From positions 124,001 to 188,000 of the forward strand of contig JAXHMK010000022.1 in assembly GCA_034521495.1 (NCBI GenBank): 64,000 bases of DNA, read 5' to 3'. The notes under the pieces are model-generated. The model ran no database searches and was not told the origin of the DNA. It worked only from the letters and a program-made list of their open reading frames with translations. The position numbers and the translations under genes are program-made. The number at the start of each line of letters is the position of its first letter. The stretch's first letter is position 1. Positions 43,360 through 51,853 of this stretch are shown piece after piece. This stretch comes from Balneolaceae bacterium (GTDB lineage: Bacteria; Bacteroidota; Rhodothermia; Balneolales; Balneolaceae).

Positions 43360-46164
43360 ATGACCTGGAAAGAAACTATACGACATTACGCCGAATCTGC
43401 TAACATCAGTGATCCTTTAACTGCAAACCTTATTACTCTTACAGGATTTTTAGAAGAATACCTGCAGAATCGGGGTCAAAAATCACTCCGAGAATTAGCC
43501 GCAGAACTTCCTGAACTATCTGCAAAAGCGTTTAAAGATTCAGGTGAAAAATTTAATGAACAGCTTGTAGATCGGATCGAGCAGATGGATATCGATCAGA
43601 TTCGTGGTTTACTTCGCCTTACAACTATTTTCTTTCACCTGGTTAACTCCCTTGAGCAGCACGAGATCATACGAATTAACCGGGAGCGGGCTAAAAAAAT
43701 TGATCTGGATCATCCGCGTCCCGAGAGTATTGCCGATGCTCTGAAATTTTTCAAAAATAAGGGTATTAGTTACAATGATGCGCTGGAACTGTTCAAACAG
43801 ATGGATATTCAGCCTACAATAACAGCTCACCCAACAGAAGCCCGCCGCCGTAGTGTGCTAAATAAACAAGAAAATATTACCGATATGATCGGTGATCTGG
43901 ACGATCCGCGGCTAACACCCAACGAAAGAGATGCACAGCTCAAGCAGATTGTCAACGAAATTGCTCTTCTTATTTCGACCGATGAAGTGCGTTCCGAACG
44001 GCTTACAGTTGAAGATGAAGTAGAAAACGGTCTGTTTTACTTTACAAACTCTATCTGGAATACGGTGCCGCGATTGTATGATGACATTCGAAATGCTTTT
44101 ACTCAACAGTACAACAAAACACCCGATCTGCCGATTGTACTAAAGTACCGGTCGTGGATTGGAAGCGATCGTGATGGAAACCCCAATGTAACAAGAGATG
44201 TAACCTGGCAAACTTTGATTGAACATCGGAAAAGTGCGCTGAAGTTATATCTGAATGAGTTGGAAAAAATCCGCAGGTATCTTTCCATTTCGAATAACCT
44301 GGTACCGGTTTCTGATGAGCTTAAAAAATCATTGAAAAAAGATGAGAAGGAAGTACCGCTCACAACGCAGTATAAAAGGCATTATAAAAATGAGCCTTAC
44401 CGGAGAAAAATTACACATATCATGCATCGTCTCCGAAATATGCTGAATGATTTGAAAGGCAGTGAGCAGGAGATTTTAGAATCATCCAAATCATACAAAA
44501 CCAGCGATTTTATTGACGACCTGAACTTGATTTCAGAATCTTTGATAAATGGCGGATTGGAGGATATTGCCAAATTTGGCGACTTTAATGATTTGGTAAT
44601 CAGGGCCAATACATTCGGATTTCACTTGGCGGCTCTTGATATTCGTCAGCATAGTGGTGTGCATGAGAACGCCGTTAAAGATCTGTTGTCTGTTGCGAAT
44701 GTTCATGAAAACTATTCCAGTTTAGGTGAAGAGGAAAAAGTGGATATCCTTATGCAGGAACTTCGGAATCCGCGTCCGCTGGCTCCTAAACATGCGAGGT
44801 TAAAACCGGCTACCGTCGAAATTCTGGACGTATTTCAGTTAATTAACCAGATTCTTGAGCTGGATAAAAATGCTTTTGGAAGCTATATCATCAGTATGAC
44901 TCATGGTGTGAGTGATATGCTGGAAGTTGCAATTCTTGCAAAAGAAACGGGCTTATGGTGGCTTGAAAATGGAAGGGTAGGGAGTAAGATCGACATTGTT
45001 CCCCTTCTTGAAACCATTGAAGATCTGGATAAAGGAGCTGAGTTAACGGAAACAATCTTGACCAACGATCTCTACAAGCAACAACTGGAAGCCCGAAATA
45101 ACTTCCAGGAGATCATGTTGGGATACTCAGACAGTAACAAAGACGGTGGCTACTGGATGGCTAACTGGGCGCTTCAAAAAGGACAGATGGAACTTGGCCG
45201 GGTGCTTCGAAAGCACGATGTTGATTTCCGGTTGTTCCATGGCCGTGGAGGAACGGTAGGCCGTGGTGGTGGCCGATCTAACCGCGCTATTTTGGCACTG
45301 CCGTCCATCAGTAATAATGGACGAATTCGATTTACCGAGCAGGGTGAAATTATCTCCTTCCGGTATTCCCTCCCGGATATAACCCGTCGCCATCTCGAAC
45401 AGATTGTGAATGCCGTTGCCCGGGTAACTGGTGGCGAAGGCCAAAAAGAGATTAAAGAAGGTGATGAAACGGAAATCATCATGAACAAAATTTCAGAAGG
45501 TACGATGAAAGCCTATCGCGACCTGATTGACGATCCTGAATTTTGGGAGTGGTTTAAAAAAATTACACCGGTAGAGCATATTGGTAATCTTCCAATCGCT
45601 TCAAGGCCGGTGTCCCGGGGTGGAGACAAAGGGCTTGAATTTGACGATCTGCGGGCCATTCCGTGGGTATTCGGGTGGACACAGGTACGTTACAATGTTC
45701 CGGGTTGGTATGGATTGGGGGCTTCACTCGGCCCAATTATTGATGAGGATCCATCAGTGATGGAAACACTTAAAAAATGGTACAAGGAATGGAGTTTCTT
45801 CGGAACCATTGTGGATAATGCTCAACGAGAGCTTGCCCGAACACACGTATTAACAACCGAAATGTATACTAAAGATGCAGATCAGCGGCTGCATAAAACG
45901 ATTTTGAAAGATTTCGATAAAACACGTGATATGATCCTGGAAATTACTGAACAGGAAAATATTCTGGACATGAGGAAAGTGATACAAAATTCAATTGAAT
46001 TCAGGAATGTGTTTACATATCCGTTAAACCTGTTGCAGGTTGAACTATTAAACCGTTGGGAAGAGGCCGGTAAAAATGCGGATGAAGAGGAGATACTTGA
46101 ATTAAAGCATGCAATGTTCTTGAGTATCAACGGTGTTGCTGCGGCGATGCAGAGTACAGGATAA
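43360..46164 (+). CDS. ppc: Phosphoenolpyruvate carboxylase
   Basis: A 934-residue cytosolic enzyme that adds bicarbonate to phosphoenolpyruvate to give oxaloacetate, an anaplerotic step. Both signature regions are present: TITAHPTEARRRS with catalytic H157, and FHGRGGTVGRGGGRSN with H627 in the second loop. YRSWIGSDRDGNPNVT and the SDSNKDGGYWMANW segment are also diagnostic. The C-terminal GVAAAMQSTG ends as expected (…QxTG). It is transcribed alone, with convergent pressure from the sugar porter beyond 46165. Confidence 0.97.
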   Translation: MTWKETIRHYAESANISDPLTANLITLTGFLEEYLQNRGQKSLRELAAELPELSAKAFKDSGEKFNEQLVDRIEQMDIDQIRGLLRLTTIFFHLVNSLEQHEIIRINRERAKKIDLDHPRPESIADALKFFKNKGISYNDALELFKQMDIQPTITAHPTEARRRSVLNKQENITDMIGDLDDPRLTPNERDAQLKQIVNEIALLISTDEVRSERLTVEDEVENGLFYFTNSIWNTVPRLYDDIRNAFTQQYNKTPDLPIVLKYRSWIGSDRDGNPNVTRDVTWQTLIEHRKSALKLYLNELEKIRRYLSISNNLVPVSDELKKSLKKDEKEVPLTTQYKRHYKNEPYRRKITHIMHRLRNMLNDLKGSEQEILESSKSYKTSDFIDDLNLISESLINGGLEDIAKFGDFNDLVIRANTFGFHLAALDIRQHSGVHENAVKDLLSVANVHENYSSLGEEEKVDILMQELRNPRPLAPKHARLKPATVEILDVFQLINQILELDKNAFGSYIISMTHGVSDMLEVAILAKETGLWWLENGRVGSKIDIVPLLETIEDLDKGAELTETILTNDLYKQQLEARNNFQEIMLGYSDSNKDGGYWMANWALQKGQMELGRVLRKHDVDFRLFHGRGGTVGRGGGRSNRAILALPSISNNGRIRFTEQGEIISFRYSLPDITRRHLEQIVNAVARVTGGEGQKEIKEGDETEIIMNKISEGTMKAYRDLIDDPEFWEWFKKITPVEHIGNLPIASRPVSRGGDKGLEFDDLRAIPWVFGWTQVRYNVPGWYGLGASLGPIIDEDPSVMETLKKWYKEWSFFGTIVDNAQRELARTHVLTTEMYTKDADQRLHKTILKDFDKTRDMILEITEQENILDMRKVIQNSIEFRNVFTYPLNLLQVELLNRWEEAGKNADEEEILELKHAMFLSINGVAAAMQSTG

Positions 46165-46397
46165 AGGTGAGAATGTAGTCTTGAGTCTTGAGATTTGAAA
46201 AAACTGAAAATGGCGCACGCGTCTCGCTTGTGCCATTTTTTTGATCAATTTCTATAATTTCCCGTCTCCCGTCTCCCGTCTCACTTTTTCACCAAAACGG
46301 TATTCACTTTAATCAAAGATATTAGGTAACGGGTAAGCTGTGGCTGTATGGTGTAATTCGTAAATCTGCGAATGGGTTGATTCTGAATTGGTTTAAG

Positions 46398-46526
46398 GAA
46401 GGCTTTGCAAAACTCTGCCCGTCATCCTGAACTCGATTCAGGATCTCCAGATACTGGCTATAAAGGCGAATGGAGAATCTGAATCGAGTTCAGATTGACC
46501 AATAACCACGGTTTTGCAAAGCCCTC
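46398..46526. mobile_element. 129-bp MITE, copy B
   Basis: Second copy of the element at 42162-42290: left terminal repeat GAAGGCTTTGCAAAAC at 46398-46413, right repeat GTTTTGCAAAGCCCTC at 46511-46526 (one mismatch), same 129-base length and nearly the same interior. It is flanked by TTAAG at 46393-46397 and 46527-46531, a 5-base target duplication. It sits in the 500-base gene-free gap between ppc and the sugar porter. Confidence 0.85.
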
Positions 46527-46575
46527 TTAAGATTCCAATCGAAACTATTCGTTCTGTGTCGTTTATAATAATTTT

Positions 46576-46603
46576 CAGTAACGGGCAAGCTGCCCGTTGT
46601 ACA
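46576..46603. repeat. REP-like palindrome CGGGCAAGCTGCCCG
   Basis: CAGTAACGGGCAAGCTGCCCGTTGTACA occupies 46576-46603; its core ACGGGCAAGCTGCCCGT is an inverted repeat. The same 28-base string is at 53164-53191 and related units lie at 52881-53070. It is a short dispersed palindromic repeat of unknown function. Confidence 0.6.
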
Positions 46604-46606
46604 AAT

Positions 46607-46642
46607 AAAAAAGCCCGATGATTTTAAATCACCGGGCTTTTT
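46607..46642 (-). terminator. Rho-independent terminator of the sugar porter gene
   Basis: AAAAGCCCG and CGGGCTTTT arms with a short TGATTTTAAATCA inner stem form a strong hairpin, followed on the minus strand by a run of U. It lies 22 bases downstream of the sugar porter stop. Because both sides carry A/T runs it may also stop plus-strand transcription. Confidence 0.8.
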
Positions 46643-46664
46643 GATATTTAGAATTAAAGCTAAA

Positions 46665-48116
46665 TCAGCTTTGCAGTTCGGCTTCGGCTTCGCGAGAAAT
46701 ATCCTCAAGTGTTTTTCCTTTGGTTTCGAGAACATATTTCTTAACGAATACAAAGGCTACAAGTCCGAAGAAGGCGTAGATTCCATATGAAAGCCCGAGC
46801 CCTATTCCGGCAAGCATAATCGGGAAGGTCATGGTAATGGTAAAGTTGGATAACCATTGTACCAATCCACAGATGGCAAGAGCGGCTCCACGGAATTGAT
46901 TCGGGAACATTTCGCCAAGCATTACCCACATAACAGGACCCCATGAGAATGCAAAGAATGCCACATATCCATTGGCTGAAATGAGAGCGTAAATACCCAT
47001 ATTACCTTCAAGTATCAGATCTCCAGCGGCATTTACTCCTGCCGTACCAAATATAATAGCCAGTATACCGAGCATAACTGCCTGGCCAAGAGCACCAATA
47101 GCCAGCAGCGGTTTTCGTCCTACTTTATCTACCAGGGCAATGGCTACAAAGGTAAACACAATATTTACCGAACCGGTAATTACATTCTGCAACAATGCAT
47201 CTGCTTCAGTAAATCCGGCAGCCTGCCACAAGGTTGAACCGTAATAGAAAACAACGTTAATACCTGTAAACTGCTGTAAGGCGGCCAGCCCGATTCCAAC
47301 CCATACAAGTGGATGAACACCCCCGGTTGCTTCAACAATGATATCCCGCATACTTGGGCGGTGATCTTTTCTCAGGGTAGATTTAATATCGGCCACTTTC
47401 GCTTCTGCATCTACTGTATCCGAGAGACTTGTAAGAACATCTTTTGCTTCATCAATCCTTTCAGCCGCCACCAGATATCTTGGGGATTCAGGGATAAAAA
47501 TGAGTGCAAATAAAAAGATAGATGCAGGAGTAATTTCAACCCAAAACATCCACTGCCAGGTTTGAAATCCCCACCAGTGCAGTTCAGAAGCTCCGCCAGA
47601 CATTCCGGCGAGCCAGTAGTTACTTAAGAAAGCAACAAATAGCCCGATTACAATCATCAGTTGTTGAAGAGTAGCAAGACTTCCGCGGATTTTAGCCGGC
47701 GCAATTTCACTGATGTAAGCCGGTGTAAGAATACTGGCCGCGCCAACGGCAAGCCCGCCAACAATACGTGCCATTACAAATTGAAATGATCCGCCGGCAA
47801 CGCCTGATCCCCATGCACTTAGAATAAATGCCAGGGCTGTTGCAATCATTACGGGTTTACGCCCAAATTTATCAGCCAGAGTTCCGGCAAAAAATGCACC
47901 CACAGCACAGCCAAGTAGCATTGATGCCACGTTGAATCCTGTACCCGCTGCATCAGAATTGAATGCAAGCTGAAGTGCATCTACGGTACCATTAATAACT
48001 CCACTGTCAAAGCCAAATAGAAAGCCTCCTATTGCAGCAACGAGGGAAAGGAATAGTACCCGTCCTACATTCCCGGTTCCTTCCACTATTGCATCGTCCT
48101 GTGTTTTCATACTCAT
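46665..48116 (-). CDS. MFS sugar porter (sugar:proton symporter family)
   Basis: A 483-residue inner-membrane transporter with twelve predicted helices. Sugar-porter signatures are visible: GGFLFGFDSGVINGT in TM1, DKFGRKPVMI in the loop between TM2 and TM3, AYISEIAPAKIRGSLATLQQ, the central-loop motif FIPESPRYLVAAER, QQFTGINVVFYYG and VDKVGRKPLL. The C-terminal PETKGKTLED-type motif reads LETKGKTLEDI. Proton-coupled sugar uptake is expected; which sugar is unknown. The upstream 460 bases hold its promoter and a repeat element. Confidence 0.95.
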   Translation of the reverse strand: MSMKTQDDAIVEGTGNVGRVLFLSLVAAIGGFLFGFDSGVINGTVDALQLAFNSDAAGTGFNVASMLLGCAVGAFFAGTLADKFGRKPVMIATALAFILSAWGSGVAGGSFQFVMARIVGGLAVGAASILTPAYISEIAPAKIRGSLATLQQLMIVIGLFVAFLSNYWLAGMSGGASELHWWGFQTWQWMFWVEITPASIFLFALIFIPESPRYLVAAERIDEAKDVLTSLSDTVDAEAKVADIKSTLRKDHRPSMRDIIVEATGGVHPLVWVGIGLAALQQFTGINVVFYYGSTLWQAAGFTEADALLQNVITGSVNIVFTFVAIALVDKVGRKPLLAIGALGQAVMLGILAIIFGTAGVNAAGDLILEGNMGIYALISANGYVAFFAFSWGPVMWVMLGEMFPNQFRGAALAICGLVQWLSNFTITMTFPIMLAGIGLGLSYGIYAFFGLVAFVFVKKYVLETKGKTLEDISREAEAELQS

Positions 48117-48321
48117 CCGGTTAATTAGATTATTAATTTATTGAGAACATTATCCCATTTTTTTGGGAAAATTCAAATCTTCATTAAAGACAATTTACAA
48201 AGCATCGGTTCGCAATGCATGGTTAAATGCAGATTCCATAAGAAGATTGGCGTTTAGATGTTTTTTTAAGAGAATTCGTTTACCGATTGCCTAAAAAAGT
48301 GACCTTCCCCGCGAGGGATCC

Positions 48322-48502
48322 CCCAACTGGCGCAAGTGTTAAGCGAAGCGTCACTTGTGCCCCTTTCCTTTTGCAAAAAAACATGGACACAAGTAACATC
48401 CTTGACGTACGGTTGGTAGAATCATTCTTCCGGTAAGACAAACCCTGCATTATTCCAATGCATTTTTTCAAATACCGGATTTAACACTTGCACCAGTTTG
48501 GG
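48322..48502. repeat. Element with 21-base inverted ends, non-coding
   Basis: CCCAACTGGCGCAAGTGTTAA at 48322-48342 is the approximate reverse complement of TTAACACTTGCACCAGTTTGGG at 48481-48502. The interior contains a second AAGTG/CACTT pairing (near 48347-48360). No convincing gene lies inside. It resembles a decayed small mobile element or structured repeat in the promoter-side gap of the sugar porter. Confidence 0.45.
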
Positions 48503-48578
48503 TGAACACGTTAAGAGAATAAAAATCTATTTTGCAAAACCCTATTAAGATGAAAATGTGTCCTCCGCGACAGTGCTC

Positions 48579-49139
48579 TTATTTCCTGTCTGTGTATAAT
48601 CCGCGGCTTTTTTCGCGACTGAATTTCTTTCGGTTGTACTCTTCTGTTTCTCCTTTTGGGATGGAAAGGCTTTGCCAGTCATCACCGGCAAATATTTTAG
48701 CAAGGTACACAATCTGTCCGGTGTGATAGGCTACGTGGGCAAGATGACGTTCAATGGCTTCAATCAACTTATGACCATCATTTCGAATGTAAATAATGGA
48801 GTCAAGTTCATTATCTTCAATGGAATCGAGTGCCTCAAACAGAACACCCCAGCCTTTCTCCCAATACTCCATCAGCTCGTTCTTTGATTCAAAATCATCC
48901 ACAAACTCTGTTTCGCGGTTCCTCCAGGGTTTTTCTCCGTCTTCGGTTCTGAAGTTTGTCCAGCGGGAGATCATATTACCGGACAGGTGCTTCATCAGGA
49001 TGGCAATGGAGTTTTGATTTTTTTGAATCTGTTCGTGAATCCGATCATTTGAAATTTGGTTGATCGATTTCTCAGTTAGTGATTTGTAATATTGAAATAG
49101 TTGAATAGTGCCATCCAGTCGATGTTCATATTCACTCAT
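48579..49139 (-). CDS. DUF1572 (DinB-superfamily) protein
   Basis: A 186-residue four-helix-bundle protein. The start ATG at 49139 has a good upstream AAGGG; the longer frame to 49223 adds residues with no support. The pattern SIAILMKHLSGNMISRWTNF, EKPWRNRETEF and LIEAIERHLAHVAYHTGQIVYLAKIF matches DUF1572, with probable metal-binding histidines in KHLSGN and RHLAHVAYH. The function is unknown; related DinB proteins bind divalent metal and thiols. Confidence 0.88.
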   Translation of the reverse strand: MSEYEHRLDGTIQLFQYYKSLTEKSINQISNDRIHEQIQKNQNSIAILMKHLSGNMISRWTNFRTEDGEKPWRNRETEFVDDFESKNELMEYWEKGWGVLFEALDSIEDNELDSIIYIRNDGHKLIEAIERHLAHVAYHTGQIVYLAKIFAGDDWQSLSIPKGETEEYNRKKFSREKSRGLYTDRK

Positions 49140-49269
49140 AATATTCACCCTTTTTATTGAAAGATTTCCAGTACTATACAATAAGTAATTTGTTTGAGAG
49201 TATAATAAAGTAGAAGTTCTCAAGCAGAAGCTGATTTAAAGCAGATATTTATCCAAAGCAATTATTCAG

Positions 49270-49530
49270 ATGATTACACTACACCGATATAAAGATGATG
49301 AACGAGCCGAAAAGATCGAGGAAAAATTACAAGATCTAATTTTGGCTTACAATATTGAAGATTTAGAGGATGAACAAGCGGAATCTTATATAGAGGATAG
49401 CGGGAAAAAAATTCGCGGAGAGGAGGAACTCGAAGCCTGGTTCAGAGAACTTGAAGATGAATTAAATTGGCAACGTTCAATTAGCGGAGATGGCTGTTAT
49501 ATTCACCCCGAATCAGGTAAAATTTGTTAA
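49270..49530 (+). CDS. Small acidic protein, possibly glutaredoxin-fold
   Basis: An 86-residue acidic protein. The sequence MITLHRYKDDERAEKIEEKL followed by LAYNIEDLED, SYIEDSGKKIRGEEELEAWF suggests a short beta-alpha-beta fold like the N-terminal part of glutaredoxin or GST, but no CxxC is present at the active-site position; two cysteines occur only at the end (GDGCYIH, GKIC). It stands alone with short AT-rich flanks. Function unknown. Confidence 0.6.
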   Translation: MITLHRYKDDERAEKIEEKLQDLILAYNIEDLEDEQAESYIEDSGKKIRGEEELEAWFRELEDELNWQRSISGDGCYIHPESGKIC

Positions 49531-49632
49531 ATGATTATTTCAGGAAGACTTTGAAAAACGTTTTTTAAAAAATTAATTTTCAGGTTTGTTTGCAATGCTT
49601 ATAGCATTTGGTAAACAGAACTTATATATTCG

Positions 49633-49752
49633 CAATAACATAACACCTTAGTAAAGCCCTTCTCAGGACGAGTGAGTAAACCCAACTCAAGTTTTTTGAA
49701 TCTTTTCTTGGGTGCAATCAACAATACATAATTTAATATCTAAGTAATAACA
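49633..49752 (+). promoter_or_regulatory. Structured leader of the cold-shock gene
   Basis: The 220 bases before the cold-shock gene hold no gene. The last ~120 show possible pairings (ACCCAACTCAAG with CTTGGGT, near 49679-49720) and the tight sequence TTCTCAGGACGAGTGAG. Cold-shock genes often use such long leaders for temperature-dependent translation. No canonical Bacteroidota -7 box could be assigned with confidence; TATATTCG at 49625-49632 is a possible one. Confidence 0.4.
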
Positions 49753-49971
49753 ATGAGTCAACAAGGAAAAGTAAAATGGTTTGACGCTGAGAAAGGATTT
49801 GGATTTATCCAGCCAGACGACGGCGGCAAAGATATTTTTGTACACAGAAACAATGTAGAGAACTTAGGACCCAACCAAGGTCTTGAAGATGGAGAAGAAG
49901 TAGAATTCGATGTTGAAGAAACACCGAAAGGACTGAGTGCCGTAGAAGTACGTAGTCTTACCTACGAATAA
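49753..49971 (+). CDS. CspA-family cold-shock RNA-binding protein
   Basis: A 72-residue single cold-shock domain. RNP1 is KGFGFI (residues 14-19) and RNP2 is DIFVH (about 28-32), preceded by GKVKWFDAE. It binds single-stranded RNA and DNA and melts secondary structure. Length is normal for the family. It is followed by a strong terminator and preceded by a long leader, consistent with a monocistronic, post-transcriptionally regulated gene. Confidence 0.96.
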   Translation: MSQQGKVKWFDAEKGFGFIQPDDGGKDIFVHRNNVENLGPNQGLEDGEEVEFDVEETPKGLSAVEVRSLTYE

Positions 49972-49994
49972 TTTTTTAAGTCAATTAAAAAAGG

Positions 49995-50028
49995 AAAGCC
50001 CGCCTCAATCCGAGACGGGCTTTTTTTT
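49995..50028 (+). terminator. Rho-independent terminator of the cold-shock gene
   Basis: AAAGCCCG..CTC and GAG..CGGGCTTT arms form a hairpin followed by eight T. It is 24 bases after the cold-shock stop and just before the convergent DksA-like gene. Confidence 0.85.
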
Positions 50029-50087
50029 ATTTCCGGAACCCCTGCCGGAATATTTCTTCTCGTTGATTTTTTCTCTCTTTTTGTACG

Positions 50088-50522
50088 TTAGGACATTACA
50101 ACTCTCTTGTCTAATCCACTGTTTTTAGCAGCAATACTGTACCTGGTGTGTGGTGCAAATTCAAGGCGTTCCTTTTCAATAGGTTGCCCGGTTGCCCGGC
50201 AGATTCCATAGGTTCCGTTATCAATTCTCTCAAGTGCTCTGTTTAGCTGACCGATAAATTTTCTATTTCTCTCGATAAGTCGGTTTGTAAGATCTACGCT
50301 CTCTTCAATGCTCCCCATGTCGCTCATATGATGATCAATAGAAGATGCATCATCTGTTTCTGATGAACGTTGCTCTTCAAGTGAATTTAAAAGGTATTCC
50401 AGTTCATCCCGGGCCTCTTGTCTTTTACGAATAATCAGTGATTCAAAGTATGCAAGTTCTGTTTCGTTGAGAACAGTTTTAAGGTCTTCTCTTGTCTGAG
50501 GAAATTTATGTGCTTCCATCAT
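50088..50522 (-). CDS. DksA/TraR-like protein with degenerate zinc finger
   Basis: A 144-residue protein of the DksA/TraR type, with an N-terminal coiled coil (residues about 20-100) that could reach into the RNA polymerase secondary channel. The C-terminal domain reads NGTYGICRATGQPIEKERLEFAPHTRYSIAAK: the GxCxxxG and RL..P..H positions are recognisable, but the second, third and fourth zinc cysteines are missing (TG and SIAAK instead of CG and CxxC). Such zinc-poor DksA relatives occur in Bacteroidota. A role in stringent control or polymerase modulation is plausible but unproven. Confidence 0.85.
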   Translation of the reverse strand: MMEAHKFPQTREDLKTVLNETELAYFESLIIRKRQEARDELEYLLNSLEEQRSSETDDASSIDHHMSDMGSIEESVDLTNRLIERNRKFIGQLNRALERIDNGTYGICRATGQPIEKERLEFAPHTRYSIAAKNSGLDKRVVMS

Positions 50523-50694
50523 CTTAGGGTTATGTAGTTGTTAATTTGTTTACATAACAATACCAAAAATGACTATACACAGTAATAAGGGAATCCCTTA
50601 ATGCAGCCTGAGTGTAAGTATGACAGAGGGGTCTTTAATTACTTTAACGATTTGTTATCTGATTGAGCAGCCAGAATAAAGGTGAAAGAGATAA

Positions 50695-50717
50695 AACCCC
50701 GCCTGAATAGACGGGAT
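50695..50717 (-). terminator. Possible terminator after the TIM-barrel gene
   Basis: On the minus strand CCCGTC and GGCGGG arms (one G-T pair) form a short hairpin followed by a TTTT run, about 22 bases downstream of the stop at 50739. It is a moderate candidate. The rest of the gap 50523-50738 shows no gene. Confidence 0.5.
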
Positions 50718-50738
50718 TTACTTTTTTTGCCACTTCGT

Positions 50739-51695
50739 TCAGGCAGTTTTTCTCGCCGCTTTTGCAAGATTGTTTTCTATCAAATAGTCAATACTTTCTC
50801 CGGCGGCCTGGAATACATCGATCTCGCTTTCATCCAGTTCAACGACCATCCAGGTGTGAGAGTCGCCGCAAGCCTGGACTATCTCTTCAAAATTCTGTGT
50901 TCCCTGTCCAACGGGTACCATCGGATCATGAGGGCCTTCACCCAAATCTTCAGACCATTCGGCATCCCCATCTTTTATATGGAGAAACTCCACACGGTCG
51001 CCATATTTTCTGATGATATCCGCAGGATCCTGCCCGGCCGTTTTTACCCAATAAGTATCAATCTCAAAAAATATATCGTCGCTGATATAATTCACAAGCG
51101 TTTCAAACGGATAGGTGCCATTATCGCCTACTTTCATTTCCCACCAGTGGTTGTGCAGGCCAAACTGCAAGCCGTTGGATTGCAAAAACTCACTGGCTTC
51201 ATTGTAAATTTCAGCAAGTTCTTTAGTTCCATCTTCGGTCTGATAGCGTTCATCTTCAGGCCAGCCGTGCCAAATAACCTTATCATTACCATAAGCTTCA
51301 GCTCGTCGCAATGCCCGTTCACCCACTTCACCGACCGGTATCTGGCTGTGCATAGAGCTTACCGAGAGGCCGGCATCCCTTAGCATTTGTCCTACTTCTT
51401 CATAGTTCATCTCTTCTGAAAAATCATAGGTTTCAACATATTTGTATCCCAGATCTGAAATTCGCCGGAGCGTTCCCGGAATATCTTCATTCAGTTGGTT
51501 TCGAAATGTGTACAGTTGAACGGAAACTGTATGCAGCGGATCGGATTGAGTCACATCTTGATCCATTTGAGCCGAGTCTCCCTCCCCGGAACTGCATGCG
51601 CTTAGCAAATAAGATGAGCCAAACAGTGCCGATACACTGCCAACCCCAAGATTTTTCAGAAATTTTTTTCGGGAATATTCTTTTTTGGATTTCAT
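50739..51695 (-). CDS. Exported xylose-isomerase-like TIM-barrel protein
   Basis: A 318-residue member of the sugar phosphate isomerase/epimerase (AP endonuclease-2) superfamily. The N-terminus combines a twin-Arg-like KEYSRKKFLKNLG start with a lipobox LLSACSS (Cys about residue 34), so it is probably a Tat-exported lipoprotein. The barrel follows: VSVQLYTFRNQL, LGYKYVETYDF, GLQFGLHNHWWEM (metal histidines), IFFEIDTYWVKTAG, VEFLHIKDGD and WMVVELDES, the usual metal-binding residues. The substrate is unknown; in this phylum such proteins often act on sugar acids or inositols. Confidence 0.9.
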   Translation of the reverse strand: MKSKKEYSRKKFLKNLGVGSVSALFGSSYLLSACSSGEGDSAQMDQDVTQSDPLHTVSVQLYTFRNQLNEDIPGTLRRISDLGYKYVETYDFSEEMNYEEVGQMLRDAGLSVSSMHSQIPVGEVGERALRRAEAYGNDKVIWHGWPEDERYQTEDGTKELAEIYNEASEFLQSNGLQFGLHNHWWEMKVGDNGTYPFETLVNYISDDIFFEIDTYWVKTAGQDPADIIRKYGDRVEFLHIKDGDAEWSEDLGEGPHDPMVPVGQGTQNFEEIVQACGDSHTWMVVELDESEIDVFQAAGESIDYLIENNLAKAARKTA

Positions 51696-51853
51696 AGGTA
51701 TGGTTTTTTAGAGGGTCAATTGCACATTGAACAGATCATTTGACCGTTCAGAGCACAACAATCAAGCTGATAGTTTTGCAATACGAAACAAAAAATGTAA
51801 AATAGATTCTCAAAGCAACCCGAGAAAAAAAGTAGAACTGGAATACTTTCAGA

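Noticed and set aside
48280-48471. Minus-strand frame of 63 codons upstream of the sugar porter
   Set aside because: It lies inside an element with inverted ends and has no recognisable protein pattern.
50682-51383. Long 233-codon plus-strand frame opposite the TIM-barrel gene
   Set aside because: It is antisense to a clear isomerase-like gene and has low-complexity hydrophobic composition.
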